The notes beneath the pieces are model-generated. The model was not told the origin of the DNA. It did not search any database and saw nothing but the letters and a program-made list of their open reading frames with translations. A program made the translations under genes and the position numbers. Below are positions 9,461-17,641 of a DNA stretch of 61,486 nucleotides, in pieces. Position 1 is the stretch's first letter; each line of letters begins with the position of its first letter. The stretch is from positions 1-61,486 of the forward strand of contig DCGU01000076.1 in the NCBI GenBank assembly GCA_002315325.1, read 5' to 3'. The stretch is from Clostridiales bacterium UBA1770. GTDB lineage: Bacteria > Bacillota > Clostridia > Oscillospirales > CAG-272.

Positions 9461-9688
9461 CTGATAGCTGATGGCTGATAGCGGATAGCTGATAGCGGAT
9501 AGCCGATAGCGGATAAAAGATAGCAGATGGCTGATAGCGGATAGCCGATAGCGGATAGCCGATAGCGGATAGCAGATAGCAGATGGCTGATGGCTGATAG
9601 CTGATAGCTGATAGCTGATAGCTGATAGCAGATGGCTGATAGCTGATAGCGGATGGCTTATAGCTAATAGGGGATTGCGGATAGCTGC
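9461..9688 (+). repeat. Heptanucleotide tandem repeat (CNGATAG), about 32 copies
   Basis: Starting 3 nt after the mnmG stop codon, the DNA is almost entirely tandem 7-mers of consensus CTGATAG, with variants CGGATAG, CCGATAG, CAGATAG and CTGATGG. It ends about 50 bp before the rsmG start. Seven is not a multiple of three and no reading frame with a ribosome site crosses it, so it is non-coding. Length variation by slippage could change the spacing between mnmG and rsmG. Confidence 0.95.
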
Positions 9689-9738
9689 AGAAAGCAGACA
9701 ACGGTATGATTGCAAAAGAAATACGAAAGGAGCGGGAA

Positions 9739-10800
9739 ATGAACAAAAGTCAACGCCAACCCACAAACAAGCCCAAAGATAATAAAGGCAAAAAAGCTGC
9801 AACTAATAACACCACGTGCGCGAACGAAAAGGCAAAACACAACGATAACCGCGAAGCGCGTCCGGCACAAAGCGGGATGCGTACCGGGCTGCTCGACACG
9901 GCGCCCAAAAAGGAAAAGGCCGTCGCGTTTGACGTTGCACTCTTCCGCACCTACACCCCGCTTGCACTGCAGGCCAACGGCATTGATACAAATCAGTATT
10001 ACACACCGGCACAGGCTGCACTGTACGAACGGTTCTTCGCACAATTGTTCACTGTGAACGCCTATATGAATCTGACTGCCATTCGCTCCACAACCGAGGC
10101 GATTGTGAAACATTTGGTGGACTCCCTGACGATTGCATCTATGATCCCGCAGGGTGCCCACGTCCTTGACGTGGGATGCGGCGGCGGGTTCCCCTCGGTT
10201 CCACTGTGCATTGCACGGCCGGATATTCGCATCATCGCCTTTGACGCCACGGCAAAGAAGGTTGAATTCGTGAAGGGAATAGGAGAAGAGTTAGCAACGG
10301 CTAACTTGTCAACTTCCGTCGGGCGTGCAGAAGAATATGCCCATAAAAACGGCTGGAGAGAGTCCTTTGACGTTGTTGTCAGCCGGGCTGTTGCCAATAT
10401 GGCGGCACTGTGCCAGATCACCCTGCCCTTCGTCAAGATGGGCGGAGAGGTCATTGCCATGAAGGGGCCGAACGGCCTGCAGGAACTGCAGGTGGCCCTG
10501 CCGTTAATCCGCACCTATGGCGGAGAAACAAAACAAATTGATTGGACTAAGATTACGTTGAAGTCGCCGTTGCTGTCTTCTATAACGGGTACTCCCCTGC
10601 CCTGCACCGCGCAGGACGCGCCGACACCCGAGAACGGCTGCGCCTGCACACCCATAGAAGCCAACGTAACTTCCCCCGATCAGGCAGATAATGAACGCAC
10701 CATCCTATGCATTCGTAAAGCAGAACCTACGCCGCCCGTATTGCCCGGGACCTGGGCCCAAATCACGAAAGAGGCGGATAAGGCAAACGGTAAGGTCTAA
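9739..10800 (+). CDS. rsmG: 16S rRNA G527 N7-methyltransferase with extended N-terminus
   Basis: RsmG (GidB) methylates N7 of G527 in 16S rRNA using SAM. Seen: SAM motif I VLDVGCGGGFPSVPL near residue 140, AFDATAKKVEFVK, VVSRAVANMAALCQITLPFVKMGG, and a C-terminal RTILCIRKAEPTPPVLPG close to the family ending. At 353 aa it is far longer than the usual 210-240 aa. About 75 residues of polar, lysine- and asparagine-rich sequence precede the domain, and a Cys/Pro/Thr-rich insert of ~35 residues precedes the last motif. The start at 9739 has AAAGGAG 8 nt upstream; an ATG 33 nt earlier has no such site. It follows mnmG, as in most Firmicutes, and ends at a terminator. Confidence 0.93.
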   Translation: MNKSQRQPTNKPKDNKGKKAATNNTTCANEKAKHNDNREARPAQSGMRTGLLDTAPKKEKAVAFDVALFRTYTPLALQANGIDTNQYYTPAQAALYERFFAQLFTVNAYMNLTAIRSTTEAIVKHLVDSLTIASMIPQGAHVLDVGCGGGFPSVPLCIARPDIRIIAFDATAKKVEFVKGIGEELATANLSTSVGRAEEYAHKNGWRESFDVVVSRAVANMAALCQITLPFVKMGGEVIAMKGPNGLQELQVALPLIRTYGGETKQIDWTKITLKSPLLSSITGTPLPCTAQDAPTPENGCACTPIEANVTSPDQADNERTILCIRKAEPTPPVLPGTWAQITKEADKANGKV

Positions 10801-10814
10801 ACGGTTGATATCTC

Positions 10815-10856
10815 ACGCGTTAAGTGCTTTTGAAAAGGCGCTTAACGCGTTTTTTT
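10815..10856 (+). terminator. Rho-independent terminator of mnmG-rsmG
   Basis: ACGCGTTAAG pairs with CTTAACGCGT around a ~16-nt loop that can itself pair in part, followed by seven T. It marks the left edge of the gene-free parS region. Confidence 0.88.
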
Positions 10857-11168
10857 GAGCAAATCAATGGGTTGACAGCCATAGAACGTGCTTCTCGTGC
10901 GCATAATGGCCTGCCGAGATTGTCTACCCATTGAAATCAATCAAAAAACGGCGCAATGACAACTACGGTCGAATGGATCGGCTATATACGCCACAAATGC
11001 AGGTAAAATGACACAAATTCGGCAGATATTTTCGGGAAAACAATGCCACACTCCGTATTTCTGAGTTGACAATGCTGCGAATAACTAAAATACTCTCAAT
11101 TGAGCCGTTGTTGGTCGATTTTGAACCAAATCGGCACATTTTGAGACAAAAAACAACGATATATCACC

Positions 11169-11194
11169 GGCAGGGAATTCACCTGCCCTTTTTT
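11169..11194 (+). terminator. Terminator-like hairpin in the gene-free region
   Basis: GGCAGG and CCTGCC flank a 7-nt loop, followed by a T-run (cttttttatt). No gene is known to end here, so it may terminate read-through or an unrecognised small RNA starting between 10.86 and 11.17 kb. Confidence 0.5.
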
Positions 11195-11267
11195 ATTGGT
11201 TTTGGGTGACTGAAGCGGTATATTCGCCGTTGCGGGTTCCGTTAATATCAGCATTACCGTATTAGCG

Positions 11268-11283
11268 TGTTTCACGTGAAACA
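11268..11283. promoter_or_regulatory. parS site 1
   Basis: Exact palindrome TGTTTCACGTGAAACA, the Firmicutes ParB-binding consensus. Confidence 0.95.
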
Positions 11284-11434
11284 AATGGCTCATTAGATCA
11301 AAACATCAGACACATTGTCGCCCAAAAGACGTTTCCGGCCCCATTTTGCGCTGATAAGACCATTGTTTCTTGATATCAGGGGCACGCAGATGTAAAATTG
11401 CCTATTGTAATGCGTTTATTCGTTAGAAAATGAT

Positions 11435-11450
11435 TGTTTCACGTGAAACA
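11435..11450. promoter_or_regulatory. parS site 2
   Basis: Exact TGTTTCACGTGAAACA, 167 bp after site 1. Confidence 0.95.
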
Positions 11451-11622
11451 TTGATGGAATATCACTCAATTCTGTGCCGGAATCACTTTGAAATGATTCT
11501 TTAACGATAGAATTAACCAATATTTGGCCATGTGATACGTTATCATCCGGTGTTTAACCAATTCTTGCATAAAACTGAGAGATTCTACCTGATATCAACT
11601 GATTTTCAACATCGGTTGGCTG

Positions 11623-11638
11623 TGTTTCACGTGAAACG
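11623..11638. promoter_or_regulatory. parS site 3
   Basis: Perfect 14-bp core GTTTCACGTGAAAC with 3' flank G. First of six sites spaced 102-104 bp apart. Confidence 0.94.
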
Positions 11639-11725
11639 TGGCGTTATGACCGCCATATCGTTATTATTATGAGCGTTTATAGACAAATAATAGCAAAATA
11701 TAGCATTTTATGCCATTGCATCTAT

Positions 11726-11741
11726 TGTTTCACGTGAAACG
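11726..11741. promoter_or_regulatory. parS site 4
   Basis: Perfect core GTTTCACGTGAAAC, 103 bp after site 3. Confidence 0.94.
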
Positions 11742-11829
11742 CAGCATAATGACTGCTATATCGTTATAACTATGACCGTTTAGAGACAAATAATGGCAAA
11801 ATGCGGCGTTTTTGTGTCATTGCATCTAT

Positions 11830-11845
11830 TGTTTCACGTGAAACA
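11830..11845. promoter_or_regulatory. parS site 5
   Basis: Exact TGTTTCACGTGAAACA, 104 bp after site 4. Confidence 0.95.
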
Positions 11846-11931
11846 CAGCGTTATGACTACATATCGTTATCAACATGCCCGTTTATATACAAATTATAGC
11901 AAAATGCGGCATTTTGCATCATTGCTCTTAT

Positions 11932-11947
11932 TGTCTCGCGTGAAACA
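11932..11947. promoter_or_regulatory. Degenerate parS site 6
   Basis: TGTCTCGCGTGAAACA differs from the consensus at two positions in the left half. Its 102-bp and 104-bp distances to its neighbours place it in the tandem repeat, so it is a decayed copy. Confidence 0.7.
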
Positions 11948-12035
11948 TGGTGTTTTGATTACACAATCGTCAAAATCATGGCCTCTTGCAGATAAATGAT
12001 GACCAAATACGGCATTCAAACACTATTTATTCGAT

Positions 12036-12051
12036 TGTTTCACGTGAAACG
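12036..12051. promoter_or_regulatory. parS site 7
   Basis: Perfect core GTTTCACGTGAAAC, 104 bp after site 6. Confidence 0.94.
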
Positions 12052-12138
12052 TGACGTATTGATCGCAAAATTGTCATAATCATAGCCCTTTTTCTACAAA
12101 TTATAAATAAATGCAGCATTGTTCGGCAGTAATTCAAT

Positions 12139-12154
12139 TGTTTCACGTGAAACA
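12139..12154. promoter_or_regulatory. parS site 8
   Basis: Exact TGTTTCACGTGAAACA, 103 bp after site 7; last of the phased series. Confidence 0.95.
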
Positions 12155-12521
12155 GTGGTTTTGTGCCTTCTATAACCGGTTTATCTTAAAATAAATGCCA
12201 TTTCATCTTGAAATAATGATTTAAAGTCATCCTTATTACGTTTCAATGAGTATATTCGACGTTAACTGCCCTTAGTTTTGGAGTCTGGGCTTATATTTCC
12301 TTGCTTTTCAGCTGCTTTTGACGTTTTATCTTTGTACACCGGTTAAGAACGCCTTTATAAACACGTTTTTTAGAATAAATAAAGAAAAAACATCCTATTT
12401 TTTACTTATTTTCACCGTATTGCTGCCAATATACCGTTTTTATGCCGATAATTTCGGTCTCTTATGTATAGTTGAGCGGCTATATTTGATTTATCGACAA
12501 AATGGCTCATTTTTTGCAAAT

Positions 12522-12537
12522 TGTTTCACGTGAAACG
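12522..12537. promoter_or_regulatory. parS site 9
   Basis: Perfect core GTTTCACGTGAAAC, 383 bp after site 8. Confidence 0.94.
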
Positions 12538-13025
12538 CGAATATAGCGCTTTTATCCGCAATTATATCTGATTTTTGCTGTTCTTCATATTCTTTTGCCG
12601 TAAAATCACCCGTTTTTATTTGCAAATAATGGTATGGAAACGTTTTGGCTGAAAAACGCAAATTCAACCCGGCTGCAGTGCCACATTTTATATAAATTCG
12701 TGTTATTCTTGCATTATTGACCCCAAAATGGCGATGAAAACCGTTTGTTTTGGCGCAAAATAACCTCAAAAATGGTTCGGGGCTGATAAGTTTAAGCCTT
12801 AAGCGGCTTGCATCGGTAAATTGTCGTTTCTTTCTTGTTTTTCTTGATGAAAAGGGCTGATTTTTCTTCCGTTTATTGGAATAACGAGCCGCAATTTGCA
12901 TGAAAAAGCATATAGATACTGTTATTTAGCCGATTGTGCATCGAAACAAACGTTCCTGTGAATGATTACCTGTATATTTCCGATTTAGTGCCGTAATTAT
13001 GCATTTTTGAGCTGCTTTTTTATTA

Positions 13026-13041
13026 TGTTTCACATGAAACA
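13026..13041. promoter_or_regulatory. parS-like site 10, one mismatch
   Basis: TGTTTCACATGAAACA has one central G-to-A change, which breaks the CACGTG core symmetry and may weaken ParB binding. Confidence 0.75.
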
Positions 13042-13587
13042 TAGAATGTTTGGTGTCGGGTGCGCTGTATTCTTTAAAAAATGCCGGCAATCTTGCTTTT
13101 TGATGCGTTTTTGCAATGATTAATCTTGAGAACGGCCGGAATCTTGATTTGTATTGTGAATTTGGCTTCTAAAACGCCATTCTTAATTGATTTTGCTGTA
13201 CAATCTGCTCTGAACGTCGGTTTATTGGCAATAACTTAAGTATTGGCATTGAAAACGCGAATGCTTCCTGATCAGAACCGGATTTAGATGCAAAAATGCA
13301 TATTGTTGAACGTATATTTGCTTTCCACACGTCAAATTAACTCATTTGGGCGGCATTTAGCATTAAAACTCACGATTATTAGCTACATTGTAATTTGCTA
13401 TGCTGCAATACTGTATTGAACCCGATGATAACGTTTATTGCGGCGTTTTTGCGCGCAAAATGATGGTTTGCACGGGATTTTGCCGTTATATCCGAGATAA
13501 AATCGGTCAAAAGGTCGCTGAATAATAGGGAAATGGCTCGATTGCGCCTAATGTGCCGACAATTGCAACCGTTTCCTGACTTTTCTT

Positions 13588-13603
13588 TGTTTCACGTGAA
13601 ACA
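13588..13603. promoter_or_regulatory. parS site 11
   Basis: Exact TGTTTCACGTGAAACA. Confidence 0.95.
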
Positions 13604-13910
13604 TAATGCTGTTTTTATGAGTTTATTGTTATTCTTTTGATGAGATATATTAGATAAATCCCCATTTTGCAGCGTTTCTGCAACCTTTTTGCACGATATA
13701 GTCGTATATTATAAGATTCGCTTGATTAATTTGCCATAGTGCGACTAAAATACTGCGTTAAAGCTTGTTTTGGGTCTCTGATGCGTTCGTAATGCCACGT
13801 ATTATATGCTTTTTGTTGAATGTCTGGCTATAGTTCTCACAATTGAAGCCAAAATTGACATTCTTTGGCTTTTTCGTTGAATGATCGTGCTAAAAACAAT
13901 CATTCTTTCG

Positions 13911-13926
13911 CGTTTCACGTGAAACA
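13911..13926. promoter_or_regulatory. parS site 12
   Basis: CGTTTCACGTGAAACA, perfect 14-bp core. Confidence 0.94.
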
Positions 13927-14058
13927 ATTGCTTGTCAAACCAATATTTACTCGATTTTAGCCCGTAGATGCACTTGATATGTTGTAATCTGATTTTGCTC
14001 GGTAAAAACGGTGCATTTCGAGCAAAAAGGGCAGGGAAGTAAACGAAAATGCGCCGAA

Positions 14059-14074
14059 CGTTTCACGTGAAACA
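14059..14074. promoter_or_regulatory. parS site 13
   Basis: CGTTTCACGTGAAACA, perfect 14-bp core, 148 bp after site 12. Confidence 0.94.
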
Positions 14075-14197
14075 TATTCATGACGCCTATTTACATCGTT
14101 TCATTTGATTTTTGTTTGACGCCTGCCCTTCTTTGCTCATTTATCATCGCTTTGTGCTGCAAAGAGACGATTGTTTGTCGAAACGCAACGTTGACAA

Positions 14198-14213
14198 CGT
14201 TTCACGTGAAACA
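14198..14213. promoter_or_regulatory. parS site 14, near the parA promoter
   Basis: CGTTTCACGTGAAACA, perfect core, about 95 bp upstream of the predicted parA promoter. ParB spreading from here could repress parAB. Confidence 0.94.
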
Positions 14214-14307
14214 ATCCCTATTATATTTTCACTTTTACGTTTTCAACGTTCGTAAATCACGGCCTCAACGGCTTCATACTTTATTTTCCGTTTCTTGCAC
14301 CGTGCTC

Positions 14308-14336
14308 TTGCACATTCCCTTTATATATGATATAAT
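14308..14336 (+). promoter_or_regulatory. Predicted parA promoter
   Basis: TTGCAC, 17-bp spacer, TATAAT. It lies between parS site 14 and parA and leaves a ~155-nt leader. Confidence 0.75.
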
Positions 14337-14350
14337 AATAATGCTGAAAA

Positions 14351-14478
14351 TGGGGTTCAGGGATCGTAATACTGACCCCAAAATCAATTCATTATTCAAA
14401 ATAGCATCCAATTTAACTTTGCAGTAAAACAAACCCGAATGCCGGCAATTTTTGCATTTGTTCGGTTCATATTCGGGT
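14351..14478 (+). other. Structured parA mRNA leader
   Basis: Two stem-loops can be drawn. TGGGGTTCAG (14351-14360) pairs with CTGACCCCA (14372-14380). ACCCGAAT (14433-14440) pairs with ATTCGGGT (14471-14478) and closes just before the ribosome site. The role is unknown; translational control is possible. No known riboswitch motif was recognised. Confidence 0.4.
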
Positions 14479-14500
14479 GACGAAGAGAAAGGAAAGAATC

Positions 14501-15262
14501 ATGGGAAAAATTATCTCTTTTGCCAACCAAAAGGGCGGTGTCGGTAAGACAACCTCCGCTATTAACGTTGCAGCCAGCCTGGGTTACATCGGCAAGAAAA
14601 CGTTGCTGATTGACCTTGACCCCCAGGGTAACTCCACTTCCGGTGTCGGTATTACCAAAAAAGGTCTGAAAAAGACCATTTATGACGTTCTGACCGACGG
14701 TACGGACATTCACGAGGCTATTATTGCCACCAAGTTCGATAATTTGAGCGTTATCCCCTCCACTATCGCGCTGGCAGGCGCCGAACTGGAGCTGATCGAG
14801 ATTGAAAACAGCGAATACCGTATGCGTGACGCTCTGAATCTCATTCGTGACGATTTCGACTACATTATTATTGACTGCCCGCCTTCCCTGGGTATGTTGA
14901 CCGTGAATGCCCTGTCCGGCTCCGACGGCGTCGTTATCCCCATGCAGTGCGAATTCTATGCGTTGGAAGGTTTGTCCCAGCTGATGAATACCGTATCCCG
15001 CATTCGTTCCCACTACAACGAAAAGTTGTCCGTAACCGGTATCCTGATTACCATGTACAATGCAAGACTGCTGCTTTCCCTGCAGGTTATCAACGAAATG
15101 GAGAAACACTACTCCGATAAGCTGTTCTCCACGATGATTACCCGTTCCGTTCGCCTGTCCGAGGCACCCGGCTTCGGCCGCCCGATTTGCTACCATGATC
15201 CCAAGGGTAAAGCTGCCCAGGAATACATGGCCATTGCCAAGGAATTGGCCGAAAGAATCTAA
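14501..15262 (+). CDS. parA: Chromosome-partitioning ATPase ParA (Soj)
   Basis: A Walker-type ATPase that moves ParB-parS complexes and, in Firmicutes, also regulates DnaA. The 253 aa are typical of chromosomal Soj. Seen: deviant Walker A KGGVGKT at residues 11-17, LLIDLDPQGNST near residue 38, Walker B-type YIIIDCPPSLG near residue 124, and a C-terminal TRSVRLSEAPGFG motif. The start at 14501 is preferred over 14477 because GAAAGGAAAG lies just upstream and the protein begins with the canonical MGKIISFANQKGG. No N-terminal DNA-binding extension is present, as expected for chromosomal ParA. parB follows after 99 bp. The large parS field is directly upstream. Confidence 0.96.
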   Translation: MGKIISFANQKGGVGKTTSAINVAASLGYIGKKTLLIDLDPQGNSTSGVGITKKGLKKTIYDVLTDGTDIHEAIIATKFDNLSVIPSTIALAGAELELIEIENSEYRMRDALNLIRDDFDYIIIDCPPSLGMLTVNALSGSDGVVIPMQCEFYALEGLSQLMNTVSRIRSHYNEKLSVTGILITMYNARLLLSLQVINEMEKHYSDKLFSTMITRSVRLSEAPGFGRPICYHDPKGKAAQEYMAIAKELAERI

Positions 15263-15313
15263 TCTGCTGCCGATTGTTGTTTAAAGCAGTAAAAACGAAA
15301 GAAAGGATTGTTT

Positions 15314-15349
15314 CTATATAATATAATATTTATATTATATATAATATAG
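15314..15349 (+). other. AT-only imperfect palindrome between parA and parB
   Basis: A 36-bp stretch of almost only A and T (CTATATAATAT...ATATTATATAG) can fold into an imperfect hairpin. The purine-rich GAAAGGAT ribosome-like site lies before it at 15301-15308, about 55 nt from the parB ATG. Folding would bring that site to about 20 nt from the start codon. A small GACG-loop-CGTC hairpin lies directly before the ATG. It could tune ParA to ParB stoichiometry. Confidence 0.5.
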
Positions 15350-15361
15350 ACGGTTTACGTC

Positions 15362-16258
15362 ATGCCGAAGAAAGCAGGTCTAGGAAAAGATTTCTTTTCC
15401 ATTATGGATGATAACACCATCGAGGAAGCCAAAGGTTCCGCTTCCACGTTGCGTATCTCCGATATTGAGCCCAGATCCAACCAGCCCCGTAAAGATTTCG
15501 AGCACGAAGCGCTGGAACAGTTAGCCGATTCCATTTCGGTCTACGGTGTCCTGCAGCCCATCATCGTTCGTGAAAACCCCAATGCCGCCGGCACGTATGA
15601 AATCATTGCCGGTGAGCGCCGCTGGCGCGCTGCCAAGATGGCAGGGTTGTCTGAAATTCCCGCCGTCATTCTGGAAGGGGATGAACTCAAGGCTGCCCAG
15701 GTTGCCCTGATTGAAAACATCCAGCGTGAAGACCTCAACCCCGTTGAAGAAGCCTTCGGTTATCAGTATTTGATTGAGAACTTTGGGCTGAAACAGGAAG
15801 AGGTTGCCCAGCAGGTTGGCAAGAGCCGCTCTGCCGTGGCCAATATGCTGCGTCTGATCGATTTGCCCGAGGAAGTACTCGAGTTATTGAAGGACGGCAG
15901 CCTCTCCACGGGCCACGCGCGCGCATTACTCGGCCTGGAAAGGGAAGAGGACATGCTGCCCCTGGCACAAAAAGTCATTGCCAAAGCCCTGAACGTACGC
16001 GATACCGAGCGTGCCGTTAAGGCTCTGAACGCCGCTGCCGACGAAAACGAAGTGGAATCCACCTTTGTGGACGCTTCCGTCCGTCAGCGCAAGGTTTACA
16101 TGAAGGATTTGGAACGCCGCGCGCTGTCTTCCCTGGGCCGTAAGGTTCGTATTACCGATAACGGTAAGAAGCAGACGCTGGAAATTGCTTACAACGGTGA
16201 CGACGATCTGGAATCGCTGCTCAAGCTGTTGTGCGGTGACGATTTCTTCAATGCCTGA
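15362..16258 (+). CDS. parB: Chromosome-partitioning protein ParB (Spo0J), CTPase and parS-binding
   Basis: It loads at parS, binds CTP and slides as a clamp to recruit SMC and stimulate ParA. The 298 aa are typical. Seen: the ParB N-terminal domain with the CTP-binding GERRWRA motif at residues 84-90 and IENIQREDLNPVEEA at ~117-131, a helix-turn-helix at ~143-163 (KQEEVAQQVGKSRSAVANML) for parS recognition, and a C-terminal dimerisation segment. The start codon has no close ribosome site; see the AT palindrome upstream. The dense parS field 1-4 kb upstream is its expected target. No noc paralogue is seen. Confidence 0.96.
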   Translation: MPKKAGLGKDFFSIMDDNTIEEAKGSASTLRISDIEPRSNQPRKDFEHEALEQLADSISVYGVLQPIIVRENPNAAGTYEIIAGERRWRAAKMAGLSEIPAVILEGDELKAAQVALIENIQREDLNPVEEAFGYQYLIENFGLKQEEVAQQVGKSRSAVANMLRLIDLPEEVLELLKDGSLSTGHARALLGLEREEDMLPLAQKVIAKALNVRDTERAVKALNAAADENEVESTFVDASVRQRKVYMKDLERRALSSLGRKVRITDNGKKQTLEIAYNGDDDLESLLKLLCGDDFFNA

Positions 16259-16325
16259 CCCGGCAATGCTTTAAACACGCAAATTAAATTGTGAACAAAA
16301 AATTAATATAAGGAAGCGCTGATTC

Positions 16326-17618
16326 ATGATCGATATTAACTATATCAAAACAAACCCCGAAGAGGTCATTGCCCGCTTTGCCACCAAGGGTAAGGAAGCA
16401 AGAGCCGAAATTGAAAACATTATTGCCCTGGACAACGAACGCCGCGTTCTCATCTCCGAGAACGAGCAGATGAAGGCCGAGGCCAATAAAACCAACAAGC
16501 TGATTCCCCAAATGAAGAAAGAGGGCAAGGACGTTTCCGAAATCTTCGCCCGTATGAAGGAAATCGGCGCAATCACCAAGGCCAACGACGATAAGCAGAA
16601 GACGATTGAGGAAGAACTGTCCAACCTCTTGTTGAGCCTGCCCAACCTGCCCGACCGCGACCTCAAGGCCGGCGGTAAGGAGAACAACGAGCCCCTGCGT
16701 TACTACGGCGAGCCCCGCAAGTTCGATTTCGAACCCAAGAATCACGTCGATCTGTGCACCGACCTGGGTTTGATTGACTACAAACGCGCCGCAAAACTGT
16801 CCGGCGCCGGCTACTGGATCTATTCCGGTATGGGTGCGCGTCTGGAATGGGCAATTCTCAACTATTTCATCGATTTCCACACCAATAACGGCTACCAGTT
16901 TATGCTGGTGCCCCATATGCTGGGCTACGAATGCGGCCAGACGGCCGGTCAGTTCCCCAAATTCAAGGATGAAGTGTACTGGCTGGAGAAGCAGGACGAC
17001 GACGAACGCCGCCGTTTCATGCTGCCCACGGCCGAAACCGCGCTGGTCAGCCTGCACCGCGATGAAATCCTGACCGAGGCAGACCTGCCCAAGAAGTATT
17101 TCGCTTATACCCCCTGCTTCCGCCGTGAGGCCGGTTCCTACCGCGCCGACGAGCGTGGTATGGTGCGCGGTCACCAGTTCAATAAGGTGGAAATGGTACA
17201 GTACACGCTGCCCGAAAAGAGTGACGAGGCGTTTGACGAGCTCGTTACCAATGCCGAGAACCTGGTGAAGGGTCTGGGCTTCCACTTCCGTACCGTGAAA
17301 CTGGCTGCCGAGGACTGCTCCGCATCCATGGCGCGTACCTACGATATCGAAATCAACATTCCTTCCATGAACGGCTATAAAGAAGTATCCTCCGTGTCCA
17401 ACGCCCGCGATTACCAGGCCAGACGCGGTATGATGCGTGTCAGACGCGCAGACGGACGTTTGGAGTATTTACATACCCTGAACGGCTCCGGTCTCGCTAC
17501 AAGCCGAATTTTCCCCGCTCTGGTGGAGCAGAACCAGAATGCCGACGGCAGCGTCAACGTGCCCGACGTGCTCAAGAAGTACCTGGGCGGCATCGACGTG
17601 CTGCGTAAGCCGGAATAA
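16326..17618 (+). CDS. serS: Seryl-tRNA synthetase
   Basis: It charges tRNA-Ser (and tRNA-Sec) with serine. The 430 aa are full length. Seen: an N-terminal antiparallel coiled-coil arm (residues ~25-105, rich in E and K) that grips the tRNA long variable arm, class II motif 2 FRREAGSYRADERGMVRGHQFNKVEM (given here in part as FRREAGSYRADERGM), and motif 3 LNGSGLATSRIFPALVEQ near residue 385. The ATG has AAGGAAG 9 nt upstream. It lies 67 bp after parB and may share its transcript. Confidence 0.96.
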   Translation: MIDINYIKTNPEEVIARFATKGKEARAEIENIIALDNERRVLISENEQMKAEANKTNKLIPQMKKEGKDVSEIFARMKEIGAITKANDDKQKTIEEELSNLLLSLPNLPDRDLKAGGKENNEPLRYYGEPRKFDFEPKNHVDLCTDLGLIDYKRAAKLSGAGYWIYSGMGARLEWAILNYFIDFHTNNGYQFMLVPHMLGYECGQTAGQFPKFKDEVYWLEKQDDDERRRFMLPTAETALVSLHRDEILTEADLPKKYFAYTPCFRREAGSYRADERGMVRGHQFNKVEMVQYTLPEKSDEAFDELVTNAENLVKGLGFHFRTVKLAAEDCSASMARTYDIEINIPSMNGYKEVSSVSNARDYQARRGMMRVRRADGRLEYLHTLNGSGLATSRIFPALVEQNQNADGSVNVPDVLKKYLGGIDVLRKPE

Positions 17619-17641
17619 ACCCGCTCCGCTCGCTTTCAGCT

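Larger units (their letters stand above)
11639..12154 (+). repeat. Five-unit ~103-bp tandem repeat, each unit ending in parS
   Basis: Units are 11639-11741, 11742-11845, 11846-11947, 11948-12051 and 12052-12154 (103, 104, 102, 104, 103 bp). Each runs from the end of one parS to the end of the next. Shared segments besides parS are ATGACYGCHATATCGTTAT near the start, GACAAATAATRGCAAAAT in the middle and CATTGCATCTATTG before parS; the first two or three units are clearest and later ones are decayed. The spacing is close to ten helical turns. Confidence 0.88.
10857..14307. other. 3.45-kb gene-free AT-rich region carrying the parS field
   Basis: No reading frame here has a credible start, ribosome site or recognisable protein. 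The stretch is AT-rich. By eye T and A are about equal up to ~12.2 kb, and T clearly exceeds A from ~12.2 to 14.3 kb. It contains 14 parS or parS-like sites from 11268 to 14213 and a five-unit 103-bp tandem repeat. No exact TTATCCACA box was noticed; the nearest is TTATCCGCA near 12551. It probably acts as the centromere-like ParB-loading region. Confidence 0.85.

Noticed and set aside
9296..9802. Minus-strand frame encoding SAISYQLSAIS-type repeats
   Set aside because: Pure translation of the heptanucleotide repeat; no ribosome site.
10857..14307. Replication origin placed inside the parS region
   Set aside because: No dnaA gene and no exact TTATCCACA boxes were noticed; proximity to the origin is only inferred.
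11096..14427. Small open frames in the parS region (e.g. 11793-11999, 12491-12901, 14080-14427)
   Set aside because: No ribosome sites or recognisable motifs; several simply translate parS as FHVKQ or VKH.
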